Of a stretch of 64,000 nt of DNA, positions 35,590 to 46,439 are shown piece after piece. The notes under the pieces were generated by a model, which did no database searches, was not told the DNA's origin, and saw only the letters and a program-made list of their open reading frames with translations. The position numbers were made by a program, and so were the translations under genes. Each line of letters begins with the position of its first letter. Position 1 is the first letter of the stretch. This stretch comes from Gerris lacustris (lineage: Eukaryota > Arthropoda > Insecta > Hemiptera > Gerridae): contig OX578276.1 of NCBI GenBank assembly GCA_951217055.1, forward strand, positions 73,780,644-73,844,643, read 5' to 3'.

Positions 35590-36815
35590 TTTATAGAGCT
35601 TGAAGGTCTTAATGCAATGATTATTGCCAAAGCCATTAAAGATTTTGTGTCATCCTTAGACCTAGATCCTGATAAGTGTGTGGGGTTAGGCTTCGACGGA
35701 TGTCCCACCATGTCTGGGATAGAAGGAGGTGTGCAGGCGATCTTGCGGCAAAAGTGCAAAAAAGCCTTCTATTTCCATTGCTCCTCTCACAGGCTTAACC
35801 TTGCCGTGAACGACTTAAACGTAATCCCAGAAATTCGAAACTGCGTTGGAAGTATCAAGGAGATAATTACATTTTTTCGTGAGTGTTTTACGACGGAAGC
35901 TTATTGCCAATATTCCAATATTATGTGAGACTAGGTGGTGAGATAAATACAAAATCATCCCTGTTTTTAAGGATCATTTCGTTGATATTGTTAATGCAAT
36001 GGAATCATTAGCTGAAGAGGGAAATGCAGCAACCAGAAAAAATGCTTATCAATTGAATGCAGCAGCGTGCAGATCTTCATTTATTGTCTCGGTAGCATTA
36101 ATTGCTAAATATTCTGCTATACTGGAACCCGTAACAAATGCACTTCAATCGAAGACTCTAGATTGACATGCTACAACTGCATACTTCATCGAGTACATGC
36201 TGAGAACGTCACAACTGGCATATTGAAAGAAGCAGGTGACATGGCTTCGCATTTATATGTAGACATAACCGCCACTCGCATTCCTGGCAGACAGAAGCAT
36301 AGTAGAAATCCTCCAGCCGAAGCCGAAAATCCATCCTATTTTTGGAGAAGGGCTCTGATGATTCCTTACTTGGATTCTATGCTATAGACAAATCGCCTGC
36401 ATTTTCATTGAGGAATTGCCATCCTAGTAAGATGAGAGATTGGAGCAATGGAATGAAAGTACTTCATCCAGTGTACTTCATCTACAATTTAGAAGGAATA
36501 GAAGGAGAAAGGGACTTGCGGTTCAAAATATGGAACCAGGAACAGGAAGCGCCAGACATAAATATAGTTTTAAAAAAGATCGAATTGTTTCTCCCGGCAA
36601 TTAGAAAGGCTTTGCATTATTGCTTTCTCAGCCCTGCTCAATATGCACTATCGAGCGTTCATTTAGCTCTGTTCGCCGAATCAAAACATGGCTATGAAGT
36701 ACAATTGGTAAAAAAGGGTTAAATGGGTTAGCCATGTTAAGCATTCACCGACAATGGGTTTTCGCTAACAAAGAGCAACTAGTGGAAGCTGTAATAAAAA
36801 AAAAATGCTTCTAAT
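35590..36815 (+). pseudogene. hAT transposase (ZMYM1-like, DUF4371 plus dimerisation domain), frameshifted
   Basis: The first open part (35617-35928) carries FDGCPTMSGIEGG and a HCSSHRLNLAVND block, the DUF4371/RNase-H-like core motifs of hAT transposases. After a stop near 35930 and further shifts, a middle part is open in other frames. The C-terminus at about 36650-36790 reads CTIERSFSSVRRIKTWL, then a stop, then KGLNGLAMLSIHRQ, the hAT dimerisation domain. The N-terminal zinc finger (BED/TTF type) is absent. Intact relatives are 600-900 residues and cut and rejoin DNA at the TIRs. This copy cannot. Confidence 0.85.
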
Positions 36816-36962
36816 CCTCGAAAATTATTGTTTACAAATTAGTTTTGTTTTTTTAAAATAATTATTTTATTCTAACTTTGGTTATCATTAACGAACCCCC
36901 CTCCTCTTATCATGAACTCCCCCCCCCCCCCCCCCTTCCGTTTTGAGCTGGATACGCCCATG

Positions 36963-37783
36963 ATACAATATAGAACAGAATTATATTTATTATTTGCTGC
37001 CCAACGTGATTTTTAAAACTAGGCCTTATATATCAATAAAATATCAATGACCAGTGAACCAAATGAATCATCCTCAAAATGTAAAATGAATCATTTAAAC
37101 TTTAGTGTACATTTTATGAAAATAAAAAAAGGGGGAAAAACATCTGCTATTTTTAATTGATTTACCATTTTTGTCATTCTAAGTAGTTGTTATAAAAAAA
37201 ATGTGCAACCTGGCCAGACAACCCATGATTATTTGAAATGTAATAGAACAAAAAAGTAGTTATTAAATACTTGAGACTAACATAAAACAGAATTATAAAA
37301 TATATAATTATTATATAAAAAGTAAAACCCTAGAGAAAACGATCTATTAATAACATCGATAAACTCATAATCTAATTGTATAAATGGAGAAACTTTTCTT
37401 TAAAACACAATGAATTAATAATTTATTTATTGATGTAACACTTGATAAATATGTTTAAATAATTGTAATTATATCTCGAAGAGGGAATATTCAGATTGTG
37501 AGTGAATCAGTCTACCTGCTGAATAAGTCGTAAAACCAAGAATGATAAATAAAGAATGTAAAGTTGAACTGTATTATAAATCATGCATTCTTTAACCTTT
37601 TTTTAATAAATTTCGTTTATTGCAACATAAAATATAATATACAATACAAGCAATACAGATAATTAATGAATGGGGAGTAGTAGCAAAATAACAATGAAAT
37701 AACTAGATGTAAGATTCTGTCGAGTGACAGCACTTACTGGCGTGATAAGGAGTTGACGTAGATAAGTAAATAATAATAATTAA
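36963..37783. other. AT-rich non-coding stretch
   Basis: After the hAT target duplication there is no gene or repeat I can support. Confidence 0.5.
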
Positions 37784-38830
37784 TTAATTGATATAAATAT
37801 AGATATTTGTATCAAACTTTACTACTAACAAGTCTCTTGGCCACTGCCGCTTAAGGCGTCGTGGAGGATTTCCTGGGATGTGGTGGGAAGATAAATTTTG
37901 GACTAAAGGATTAGGATGAGTGGAGAAGGAACTATGGAAGGTTTTGTATCGGGAAACTGCAAAATCGCGAACATAAGGAACTTGGAAATCAGTGTGGAGG
38001 ATATGGTTAGTTACGTAAAAGGGAGCGTTAGCAATTTTTCTAAGGATCTTAGACTAAAGATATTGTATGCGGTAGGAATTGGAACGCTTGGTGCAGAGCC
38101 CCAGAGTTCTAAGCCGCATATATGCCCACGAGGGTTTTATTATGGTGTTGTAGATGAGTAATTTGTTGTGTAGTGTGATTTTGGAGTGTGTTGAGTAAGC
38201 GTTTAAGAATGTTATAGCGTCTGTTTGTGTCTTGCCTTTTTATTTTTGTGTGATGCGACCATGTTACTCGTCTGTCAAGGTGTAACCTAAGATAGCGGAC
38301 TGAGCTGGAATGAGGGATAAAAACCTGGTTGAGAAATACTGGTTCGCAATTACCATGATTCAATGAAATAGCAACATGAACACTTTTGTTCTCATTTATT
38401 TAATTCTCCATTTTCTCAACCAGGTTTCTAGGAGGGAAAGATGATTCTGGACGTTTTCAGAAGCTGTAAGGCGATTCTTGTGTGATGAAAGGATGCACTT
38501 GTCATCAGCAAAGGAAGCTAGGTTTGTAAAAGGATATTCGGGGATATCAGAGGTATAAAGAGAGTACAAAAAAGGAACTAAGATACTACCTTGGGATACA
38601 CCTGCTTTAATAGGAAAAATAGAGGATGTGGATAAGTTATGGGATACTTGGTAGAAGCGGTTTTCGAGGAAGGATTTAAGGATAAGATAATAAGTGAAAG
38701 GAAGGATTCCCTTGAGCTTCCAAAGCAAGCCGGCATGCCAAACCCGATCGAAAGTTTGTGCCTCGTCCAGGAAGACAACCGAACAGCATTCTTTAACAAT
38801 GAATTAATTTCATTGATTCAATTGATGCCT
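37784..38830 (-). pseudogene. Jockey-like LINE reverse transcriptase, 5'-truncated and frameshifted
   Basis: Minus-strand order: VVFLDEAQTFDRVWHAGLLW (38790-38720), LENRFYQVSH, GVSQGSILVPFLYSLYTSDI with SFADD (38620-38500; the usual YADD/FADD box), then SVRYLRLHLDRRVTWSHHTK (38330-38250), an ELWG trace, and the C-terminal ILRKIANAPFYVTNHILH / DFQVPYVRDF block ending at a TAA at 37784-37786. This succession is diagnostic of the Jockey clade. At least three frame changes are needed, and the endonuclease and gag-like ORF1 are missing. It would have reverse-transcribed its own RNA at the insertion site. Confidence 0.88.
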
Positions 38831-39751
38831 CTATTATAATTTAAGGTATTTGTGCGTCACATCAAGCAAAGGTAAGTAGGATTCACTCAATTTAACTTTG
38901 GATGAGTATATCGAAAGTGAGCCCTATTGATGTACCTCCCAGGGTGAATTCATCCCTGTGGACACATTTTCATCCAGATTTGTGTTTTCACTGCCATTGT
39001 TCCTAAATTCGTAAAATGTAAAGGGTCAGGATAATACCTCGTTCGAGAAATAATGCAAGGATTATGCGAGCGGATATTGACTCATTTCCCGCGAACTAAT
39101 TATTGAACTAAATAATGCAATTGAACTGTCCACAAAAGTCAGCGGTCGTGCTAATCCTGGGTAGGTTCAAATCTGCCAGCATTAAGGAGTAGGTAAGCTT
39201 TTTTCCCGCATCCACAAGCATTCATGCTGCTCATACGCCTCGAGGAACAATGTCATGTGCACGTATTGTCACTTAAATGACATTGCTTAACACAATTAAA
39301 TAATAGTAAAAATATATATAAAAATATAATGGTTTGCTTAAATTATTTAAGAGGTATGGTATAAAGGGAATTAATAAATTAAAAAAAAAAAAATAAATAA
39401 ATAAAAAGAAAGGATAAAACACAAAACAGGTGGGCTCTGATACACCTTGAGGAACAGTGAATTGTCAATGCGGCTTCTTATCAAGTTAACATTTGTCAAT
39501 GAGCGTGAGCGTGGCCTGTGTACTGTGTAAGATTCATCGGTTCAAGGAACGAGAGTTTCATCCAAATTATGAATTGGTTATACTTTTTTTTATAGTTCAT
39601 CAAGGATGTACATTTAGGATGAAATGGAAATTTACACATATCATTTTGGATGAATCATCCAAGATGAACATTCAAAGTGACAAGTGTACATGGGCCAATG
39701 TAGTATGTATATACATTATACAATACATAGTTGATGTCTTAGTTTCAGTTA

Positions 39752-39758
<7 letters not shown>
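38831..39758. other. Non-coding stretch with a possible B-box-like sequence
   Basis: GGTAGGTTCAAATCTGCC (about 39160-39177) contains a GGTTCAAATC-type B box, but no A box or tRNA fold was found. It may be a SINE scrap. A/T-rich otherwise. Confidence 0.35.

Positions 39759-39822
<64 letters not shown>
39759..39822. repeat. (TA)n microsatellite
   Basis: About 64 bp of TA, left border of the hammerhead-like segment. Confidence 0.95.
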
Positions 39823-39827
<5 letters not shown>

Positions 39828-39990
39828 CAAATGAGGATATCCCTACCGTCGATACTTGCTTGATCTGGAGATCATTGGACCGGTTTCGGCTAAACGCCAT
39901 CATCAGCAGAGTCGAAGTCTCTCGTAGCACTCAACACACTCATCGAGTCTACATGAGAGAATGAAGTTGACAACTTCATTCTCAGTTGAC

Positions 39991-39994
<4 letters not shown>
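39823..39994 (-). mobile_element. (TA)n-flanked segment with hammerhead-like motif and palindrome
   Basis: A 170-bp non-TA island between two (TA)n tracts. Its minus strand carries the hammerhead-like motif at 39879-39906. At its right side GAGAATGAAGTTGACAACTT then CATTCTC (39957-39983) is a palindrome with only its centre mismatched, followed by a second CAGTTGACAACT. The layout parallels 28.6-29.1 kb, suggesting ends of Penelope-like elements in TA microsatellites. Confidence 0.5.
39879..39906 (-). ncRNA. Hammerhead-ribozyme-like motif
   Basis: The minus strand reads CTGATGA, TGGC-GTTTA-GCC (GGC pairs with GCC; the first T is unpaired), GAAA, CCGG, TC. The core and the palindromic minimal stem III match the motif at 841-871. 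Stem I has only two pairs next to the core, so cleavage is doubtful. Confidence 0.45.
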
Positions 39995-40078
<84 letters not shown>

Positions 40079-40121
40079 AAATATGTATATATAAATATAT
40101 ACATATATATATATATATATA
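39995..40121. repeat. (TA)n microsatellite with interruptions
   Basis: Pure TA to about 40073, then ATGTATAAATATGTATATAA and another TA run to 40121. Confidence 0.95.
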
Positions 40122-42180
40122 TTTAAGCGACGTAGAAAGGGTGACTAAAATACAATTTTAACCTTAGGTGGTGTAATTCATTCGACATTTTTTTTTTATT
40201 ATTATGAAAGGAACTTAGGCGATGAATATAATATAGAATACCAAATGATCTAATCTAACTGAGAATGTATTCATAAAAAGAGGTTGCAGAGCGGAGGGAG
40301 CATAAATAAGGAAGGGTTATACGCGAACATTGTATGGGAATAGAAACATTGTCTTTAGTTAATAAAACGTCAAATTGACTGAAACAATACAGTGATAGGG
40401 AAACGAAGATTCTGAAAGCTTTGTAGCGTAGGGAACAAAGGATTCTAAATACAAGTTACCTGACAAAAGAGAACCAGCTTCTTGTATTCTAGCTACATTG
40501 AAACAAATTTACTACAACCTTTATTTTCTCACTGATAAATATGAGATACTACCTCCCACGAATAGACATTGCCGAAATATTTCACTATAGTTTAATCGAT
40601 TGCCCAGAATAATAACGAGATATTGAAAATATATCATATATATTATAGAACTGAACACCTAAGCAAAATTGAATTAATAGAAACTGGAATGTAGGTTATT
40701 AAATCAAACAAACATTGATATTGAAGCGTAAATGTTAGCTCTGTAGTGTAATCTAGTATACATGAAAATTAGTATAAATGATTCTGTACTTCATGACTAA
40801 TTAATAATTACATCTTCACCTGCAAGTGGGCAGAAGTCAATTAACTACAAATATTATAATTGGAATTCCTTTTCATTAATATTCAGATATTAATCAATCC
40901 TTGACATAAACATTGCAGTACTTATTCGTAAGAAACAATAAAAATTAATTAAGTGCTATACTTGGGAACTTTTTCACTATATTATAATTCCATTAAGAGA
41001 TGAGTACTAGTTTTACATCCAAAAATTCGATATAACTAATTCGATAAATTAATTTAGTTTACACTAATCTTCACTCCACACCCTAGGGTTACTAGGGCTA
41101 ACATGCATCATAATCATGTAGGCTAAGCGATTAAATCAAATGCCTAAATAGTTTATGGTTACCAAATAGATGCATTCCATTATTAAGAATAACATGCCCC
41201 TGCAGATCGTATAGTTAAGGATCTCAAATTGTGTAAATCCATCAAAATATGTTCTCTTTATACGAGAGGAAGTAAAAATACTAAAAGAAAAAAGCGTTTA
41301 GACTTTTTAAAGAGAAGTGATATGTGATATGTGTGAAGTATTATTGTACTTGTCGAAAAGTATAAAACAAGCAATTACTTAAGTGGCAAGTATAAATATT
41401 AAATGTACATGCCCCTAAGAAAAAAACAATCAGCATTGGCTTTAACATGCTTCCGTTTACAAAGCACAAGAGAGAGAAAAATATGCTTTATTAACTCAAA
41501 ACTTCAACCCCCTTATCAAGTTTAAGAAAATTAAGGTGGAGGCAAAAGGTTTACATTTTCAAAGTTTTGAGTCTAACTAAGTAACTTGATTATAAGCTGA
41601 AAGGAGAGAAACCTTGATTTTTAATTCTTACTTCATATAAGGCTTAGATTCAAAACAAATGTATGCGATGATTGAAATTAACTTAGTCCCGTGACATTGG
41701 ATATATAAAAGTACAAACGCACAATCTAAGAACCTCTGAATTTAATTGGAAGCGGGTTCCTTTTAGCCTCTAGCTGCTCGCTAAGACGTTTTACAATATG
41801 CAATCCTGAATGAAGATGGCAGAATTTTTATTAAATATAAGGCAAAGATGCAAGTCTAGGAACCATAGAACAATGTTATTAACAAAAGAAAACTATAAAA
41901 TAAAAATTAAATTATTAATTATAATAAATAAATACTAAATTTGGTACGTGAAGGTAAGCGAAAGGGGATACAGCCCTAATGCAAATGTTAGAATATAAAA
42001 CTGAAATGCTCATCAATTTATACCTAGCAGCTGAATATAATCACCCCCACAGAGAAGCGTTTTTTTTTTTTTTTTTTAAGTTTTAATGATAATAACAAAA
42101 ATAATAGAGAAACCAAGTAATTAAGACAATATTAAAAAAATAGTTTCTTAGTGATTGTCAAAAATAAATTTAAATAAACG
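40122..42180. other. AT-rich non-coding stretch
   Basis: No gene. A small family C right-end fragment lies at about 41216-41275 (ATCTCAAATTGTGTAAATCC, CTCTTTATACGAGAGGAAGT). A T tract lies at 42060-42079. Confidence 0.45.
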
Positions 42181-42340
42181 GTCCGAGAAAACTCAGACAA
42201 ACTTTCTTATAATATACGAGTTCATAATTAATTAGCCCAGTGTTTTCCATTTATTAATTTTTGTGTTTTCGTAGGTACATTTAATTATTATTGAACATTT
42301 TATCAAAATTTATTTTTTAAATAATAACCCCCCGGAAAAA
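42180..42340 (+). repeat. Family C left-end fragment
   Basis: GGTCCGAGAAAACTCAGACA, AACTTTCTTATAATATACGA, GTTCATAATTAATTAGCCCA and a GTAGGTACATTTAATTATTA block match the family terminus. It abuts the 3' end of the Penelope-like remnant. Confidence 0.65.
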
Positions 42341-42389
42341 AATAATAATTTTCATTAAATTATTATATGTCATAGGATCCCGGAATAAA

Positions 42390-42860
42390 ATTTATTAAAT
42401 TCTCTAGTCTTCTTTGTAATTGATGTTGTTTTATTTATTACATATATTCAAGGCTTCTTAAGAGAAGTCTTTTTTATCGTTGGTTTCTGAAATTAGAATT
42501 TTGGTTTCAGAAAAAGTAATTTGATAGTTCATTTCTTTTGGAATATTTAGCTAGGGCAGTTTTATCATCCTGTGCTCTGATATTAGCCATGTGCTGCTTT
42601 TTCCGGTTGTCCCATGTTTGTCGAGTTTCACTTATGTAAATACCCGGACCATATTTAAATCGTACTTGATATACTACATCCATTTTCTCTTCTAACTTAA
42701 TTTCATCTTTAATTTAGTATGATGTAAGTTTTCTAATTTATTAAATGGTTTGAAACCAAAACTAAGATGGCAATCAAATGTCTTGTATAATTCTGCTAAA
42801 TTTACAATTGAATTATTAAATGGTGCCACCACTTAATAACTAATCTCCTTGGGAAGAAAT
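42390..42860 (-). pseudogene. Penelope-like element: thumb/linker and GIY-YIG endonuclease
   Basis: The minus strand first reads APFNNSIVNLAELYKTFDCH and LSFGFKPFNKL (42830-42745), the RT-thumb/linker of Penelope-like elements. After a frame change come EKMDVVYQV, GPGIYISETRQ and RKKQHMANIRAQDDKTALAKY (42700-42550), the GIY-YIG nuclease with the usual YIGET replaced by YISET. A later NNINYKED trace marks the C-terminus. The nuclease would nick the target to prime reverse transcription. Stops and frameshifts make it inactive. It continues from the RT at 44850-45500 across the Mutator-like insertion. Confidence 0.82.
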
Positions 42861-43379
42861 TAGTAATCAAAATCTAGAACATTTGAGTTTTTATATTATC
42901 CATGTACTCTGTCAGTGAGTTTGTCTGCATACTAGTTGCGTCCGGTTATGCAAATCCGATTAGTGAGACATAACAGTTGCGTCCGCACATTTTCAATCCT
43001 ATATCTGAATTGCGTTCGGGTACAAGATAATCCAAAAAGGTCAAAAGGGTTGCACAGAATTCAAATATTAAAACAACATAAACAAACGCTCGATAACTAA
43101 TTTCAATAAGTAATTGATACCAGTCTTGCCTAGGCATTTATCATGGAATCATATACTATGAAAAGTTAAGAACTAAAAGATTTAAAAGTAATTAAGGGGT
43201 ATAAATTTAGGTTTCACAAACTATTGACAAACAATGTTCAGCGGTGGGCCCGATGTAAAAAACGATACTTCGCATTTTTTAAAATCGATGACGTAGGAGT
43301 AATAATTAAATCAAAAAAGAAACACAAACATGAACCATAAGAAGAGCATAATAGTATGCGACAAAAGGTCAGTAATAAT

Positions 43380-43881
43380 GTTAAAAAAAAGGCAATGGAT
43401 CATTTATGTGATGTTTTTTGGCCTTCCATTTTTTGGCACCTGATCAAGTAATTGATTTTTTCAAGGAAGAAATAATAATTTTCTAGAATGAATCAATCCG
43501 TAATTTCACCGATTACATTTTTGATTATTGCATACAAGAGGGTGCTCAATTTCCCCCTGTTGTAAGGCAGAATTTTCCAGCTTTGTAACATGTACTACAA
43601 ACGCATGTGAAAGTTTTCAATCTAAATTAAATAGCATGTTCTACCATTCACACCTAAATATTTACCAATTAATAGAAGCTCTTAATGAATTACAAAACAA
43701 TAATTACTTAAAAATGAATAACGCTAATGTAAGAAGAAGCAAATCAAAACAAAAAGAGGTTTTTATTCTTCAGAAAATGATGCAATTACAACTTGGCCAA
43801 CTATCTAGGTTGCAATACGTAAAATGTGTATCACTAAAATTTTACTTCAAAAAATTTAATTTAATATTAAATAAAAAGTAA
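43380..43881 (+). pseudogene. Mutator-like transposase C-terminal fragment
   Basis: After frame changes the plus strand reads FDYCIQEGAQFPPVV (about 43515-43565), then TTNACESFQSKLNSMFYH, LNIYQLIEALNELQNNNYLK and NNANVRRSKSKQKE. The NNACE(S/G)FH..LN..F...HPNI..F pattern is the conserved tail of animal MULE transposases linked to FLYWCH proteins. The catalytic DDE core upstream is lost. The 117-codon ORF 43528-43881 has no natural start. It would have acted on the TIRs of the element it lies in. Confidence 0.7.
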
Positions 43882-43984
43882 CGATTTTTATTATATTTGG
43901 TGTTTTCTATTTACACTTAAACCATTAAGGTTAAAATATATTTGTTTACCTGGAAAAAAATAGGTAAAAAAAAAAAATACACTG

Positions 43985-44560
43985 CCAATTAGTGTGGCAC
44001 ATAGCTTCCTCGCATCCTATCATGTACTTTATTGTTATAATAACATTAAAGTTTTATTACTTTATTGTTATATTGCTTATTGTGTAAGAACAATTAACAT
44101 TTTTTAGCGATCGTTAACACTTTATAGGGGTGTCGCTGTAGGTTTTACTAAAAAATTGTATTTGAAAAAAATGTTCGTCTCATTGAATAGATAAGGTTTA
44201 ATTTTTTTCCCGACCGAAAATTCCAATTTTAAATTTGAAGTTCATGTTTACGCGAGCGTTGAGCGTGAACGCTTGAATGGATAATGTTGTCTAACGAACT
44301 CGACCTGAGCATCGGTAAAATAAACATGTCTACCAAATTTCATCAAAATCGGGCAACATTTACTCAAGTTATCGTCGCACGTTTCACGATTCGCGGACAC
44401 ACAGACCGACAGACAGACAGACAGACAGACACGGAACCAAAAATGTTCCCTGATGTCTGAAACGGATTTCTGTCTTGGAATTTTTAAAATCGGAGGCATA
44501 AAACTTTTTTGTTCTCAAAAGTGAACACAATACTTCCGTTACCTTCGGTAAGCTCGGAAG

Positions 44561-44563
<3 letters not shown>
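43985..44563 (+). mobile_element. Family A element nested in the MULE
   Basis: Left end GTGTGGCACATAGCTTCCTC; right end CTTCCGTTACCTTCGGTAAG then CTCGGAAGCAA, followed at once by (TA)n. The middle (44095-44400) is the family B-type head (GTTTACGCGAGCG, GATAATGTTGTCTAACGAAC, AAATCGGGCAACATTTACTC). The end has a GACAGACAGACAGACAGACA run and GGAACCAAAAATGTTCCCTG. Confidence 0.7.

Positions 44564-44638
<75 letters not shown>
44563..44638. repeat. (TA)n microsatellite at the family A end
   Basis: About 76 bp of pure TA starting directly at GGAAGCAA. Other family A copies end in ATATAAATA or AATAAATTA, so the tract may have grown from the element tail. Confidence 0.95.
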
Positions 44639-44640
<2 letters not shown>

Positions 44641-44849
44641 TGGACGCAATCCATATTCTCAGGCCCAGAGTGCGGACGCAATTCGGAAATGGGGTAAAGC
44701 AGAGCGGACGCAATTTGGATATCTTCTGGGTATTAGGATGCAACTCGGAAACACCGGTGAGTTTAATAGACCAGGAGATTAAATTCATAGCGGTATTCTT
44801 CTTTTGGATAAAAGGGTGGTTTGACATAAAATTTAAAAAATCTATTACA

Positions 44850-45500
44850 TTTTTATTTTTTGTCTAGCCAGAAACTTTTAGGTTTATTATTAACTCTTTC
44901 TTCTGAAATATCCAAGTAGTTTATTTTTTCATTATTTTCATATTCAACGCAATATTTTCATTGAACCGGTTTAAGTTTTGTATAGTAATATGTCTGCTTT
45001 ATTCTTATTAACTATTAGGAAGCAATCGTCAATATACTTTTTAATTAATTTAGGTTTGATAAGTGATTTATTTAAAACGGATGTAATTTAATGGTTTATA
45101 TAGATTCCACTTAGGTTAACCGATAATCTGCCTCTCATGGGAACTCCATTTAGTTGTCCGTAAAGTTTATTAGAGAAAGTGAAATAATTATTATTACAAC
45201 AGAATTTTTAAACAATCTAAAAAAGTATTTTTATATTTTATATTCGTGAAAGGTTCAATTTGGGACCAGTTTTTTTATAAATAATTTTATATAATTCTTT
45301 AAGAGGGACATTGGTAAAAAGGCATTGAGAATATTAGGTCTTTAAAAGTGAAAATATTATTGCAATCATAATTATTGTCATTGTCATTGTTTAAGCTATT
45401 AAATGACGGGTTAACAAAGGCTGATAATTTTTCTAAGGCTAAGTTTATAGAATTAATAATTGGTTTTAGAGGATGATTTGCTCAACATAACTTAAGTAAC
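44850..45500 (-). pseudogene. Penelope-like element reverse transcriptase
   Basis: Minus-strand order: NHPLKPIINSINLALEKLSA (about 45480-45420), FKDLIFSMPF (about 45350), YFTFSNKLYGQLNGVPMRG with LSVNLSGIYI (45190-45090), KKYIDDCFLIVNK (about 45030; the YxDD box as YIDD) and INYLDISEERV near 44900. The NGVPMRGRLS segment corresponds to the DGVAMGSPLSP motif typical of Penelope-like RTs. Frameshifts are present. The RT is related to telomerase RT rather than LINE RTs. 5' truncated at about 45500; the downstream part lies beyond the MULE at 42390-42860. Confidence 0.83.
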
Positions 45501-45519
45501 TGACAATGAAAGAAGAAAA

Positions 45520-45815
45520 TCTGCCAATTAGTGTGACTTATAGCTTCCTCACGTCTTATTATTGGACGAATGGTCAAATGAGATTTGGATCTGTTTCGAT
45601 TCCTAAGTAAGATCACACTTATTTTTATTCAATATTGAATCTGACGGTTGAAATTAATATGGGACCAACAATGGGGGACAATCATGGCCAACCATCCAAA
45701 TTTCATCCAAATCGGATGAGTACTTCGGGGAAATGCTGGTTCACAAAAATTTTGACACACAGACACAAGACGTCAACTTTGCTTCCGCTTCCTTCAGTAA
45801 GCTTGGAAGCAATAT
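45520..45815 (+). repeat. Family A copy, short form
   Basis: CAATTAGTGTGACTTATAGC, TTCCTCACGTCTTATTATTG, GGGACCAACAATGGGGGACA, ATCCAAATCGGATGAGTACT, GTTCACAAAAATTTTGACAC and the end CTTCCTTCAGTAAGCTTGGA, AGCAATAT. Confidence 0.65.
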
Positions 45816-46310
45816 AAATATTATACGATTATTGCAAATTACAAATATAGGAGCTAGATTTCCTTCCGAGTAAAGTTGAATTAATATTCACTAATTAATT
45901 CCGTTTATCTAAAGTATTTATAAAAGTCATGAAATAACAGTCTAGCAAGGCCGCAGACAATTCAAGTAAATACAAGAACCAGATGTCGTAAAGAAGATTA
46001 CAACATTAGATAAAGTTAAAAAGAAATATCTAATCAAATTAGCAAGCGGGAACCAAAAAAAAATATGTATAGTCATTATAAAGCTTGTATAAGTCGAAAA
46101 TATTTTGAATTTTATGTCAATTCAGCTGCTATTTGGCAGAACCCCAATTGTTTAATAGTTTATCGATTCACCAAAGTTTATTCCATCCTTAAATAAATGA
46201 ATAGCTTCTGCTTTCAAACACATATTTTTATTTCCTTGTATATTGGTATAACTTTAGAGCTACTTAAGCGAAGTAAGATTTTCTTAAAAATTTTGTTGAA
46301 TACGTAAATA
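45816..46310. other. AT-rich non-coding stretch
   Basis: No gene or repeat end recognised between the family A copy and the next TIR element. Confidence 0.5.
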
Positions 46311-46439
46311 CAGGGTGGCCACTAATATAGCTTGACAAAATTCCCTGACTTTTCCCTGACCTACTTCAGGTTTTCCCTGACCATCATCGATATTTACTTT
46401 ACAAGATTTACCTTTAAAAAGTTAAAGATCATCAAGCTA

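Larger units (their letters stand above)
34856..36962 (+). mobile_element. hAT transposon, decayed, with TIRs and 8-bp target duplication
   Basis: The left end CATGGGCGTATACAG and right end CTGGATACGCCCATG are inverted repeats with one mismatch in 15. The flanking octamers TTACAATA (34848-34855) and ATACAATA (36963-36970) match at 7 of 8 positions, as expected for a hAT 8-bp target duplication. Next to the TIRs lie G-runs (34871-34892) and C-runs (36892-36945), the G/C-rich subterminal style of this hAT group. A family C copy (34915-35280) sits inside the left part. The transposase is broken. Confidence 0.85.
42923..44756. mobile_element. Mutator-like (MULE) transposon inserted in the Penelope-like element
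   Basis: The left end has TTGCGTCCGG, GTTGCGTCCGC and GAATTGCGTTCGG (42936-43018). The right end has the same motif inverted: GCGGACGCAATTCGG, GCGGACGCAATTTGG and GGATGCAACTCGG at about 33-bp spacing (44640-44747). GTGAGTTT is present directly outside both ends (42915-42922 and 44757-44764), a plausible 8-bp part of the 9-bp MULE duplication. A MULE transposase fragment lies inside (43380-43881). A family A copy and a (TA)n tract are nested in the right half. Penelope-like coding sequence continues on both sides, fixing the order of insertions. Confidence 0.7.

Noticed and set aside
35541..35759. 72-codon minus-strand frame
   Set aside because: Antisense shadow of the hAT transposase core.
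39160..39180. GGTTCAAATC-type B box, possible tRNA gene
   Set aside because: No A box, no cloverleaf and no acceptor stem around it.
44400..44440. GACAGACAGACA run, considered as a separate microsatellite or CRISPR-like array
   Set aside because: It is a standard internal block of the family A repeat; no regular spacers exist anywhere in the window.
44384..44827. 147-codon minus-strand frame
   Set aside because: It runs through a (TA)n tract and the ends of a family A copy and a MULE; composition and position show it is an artefact.
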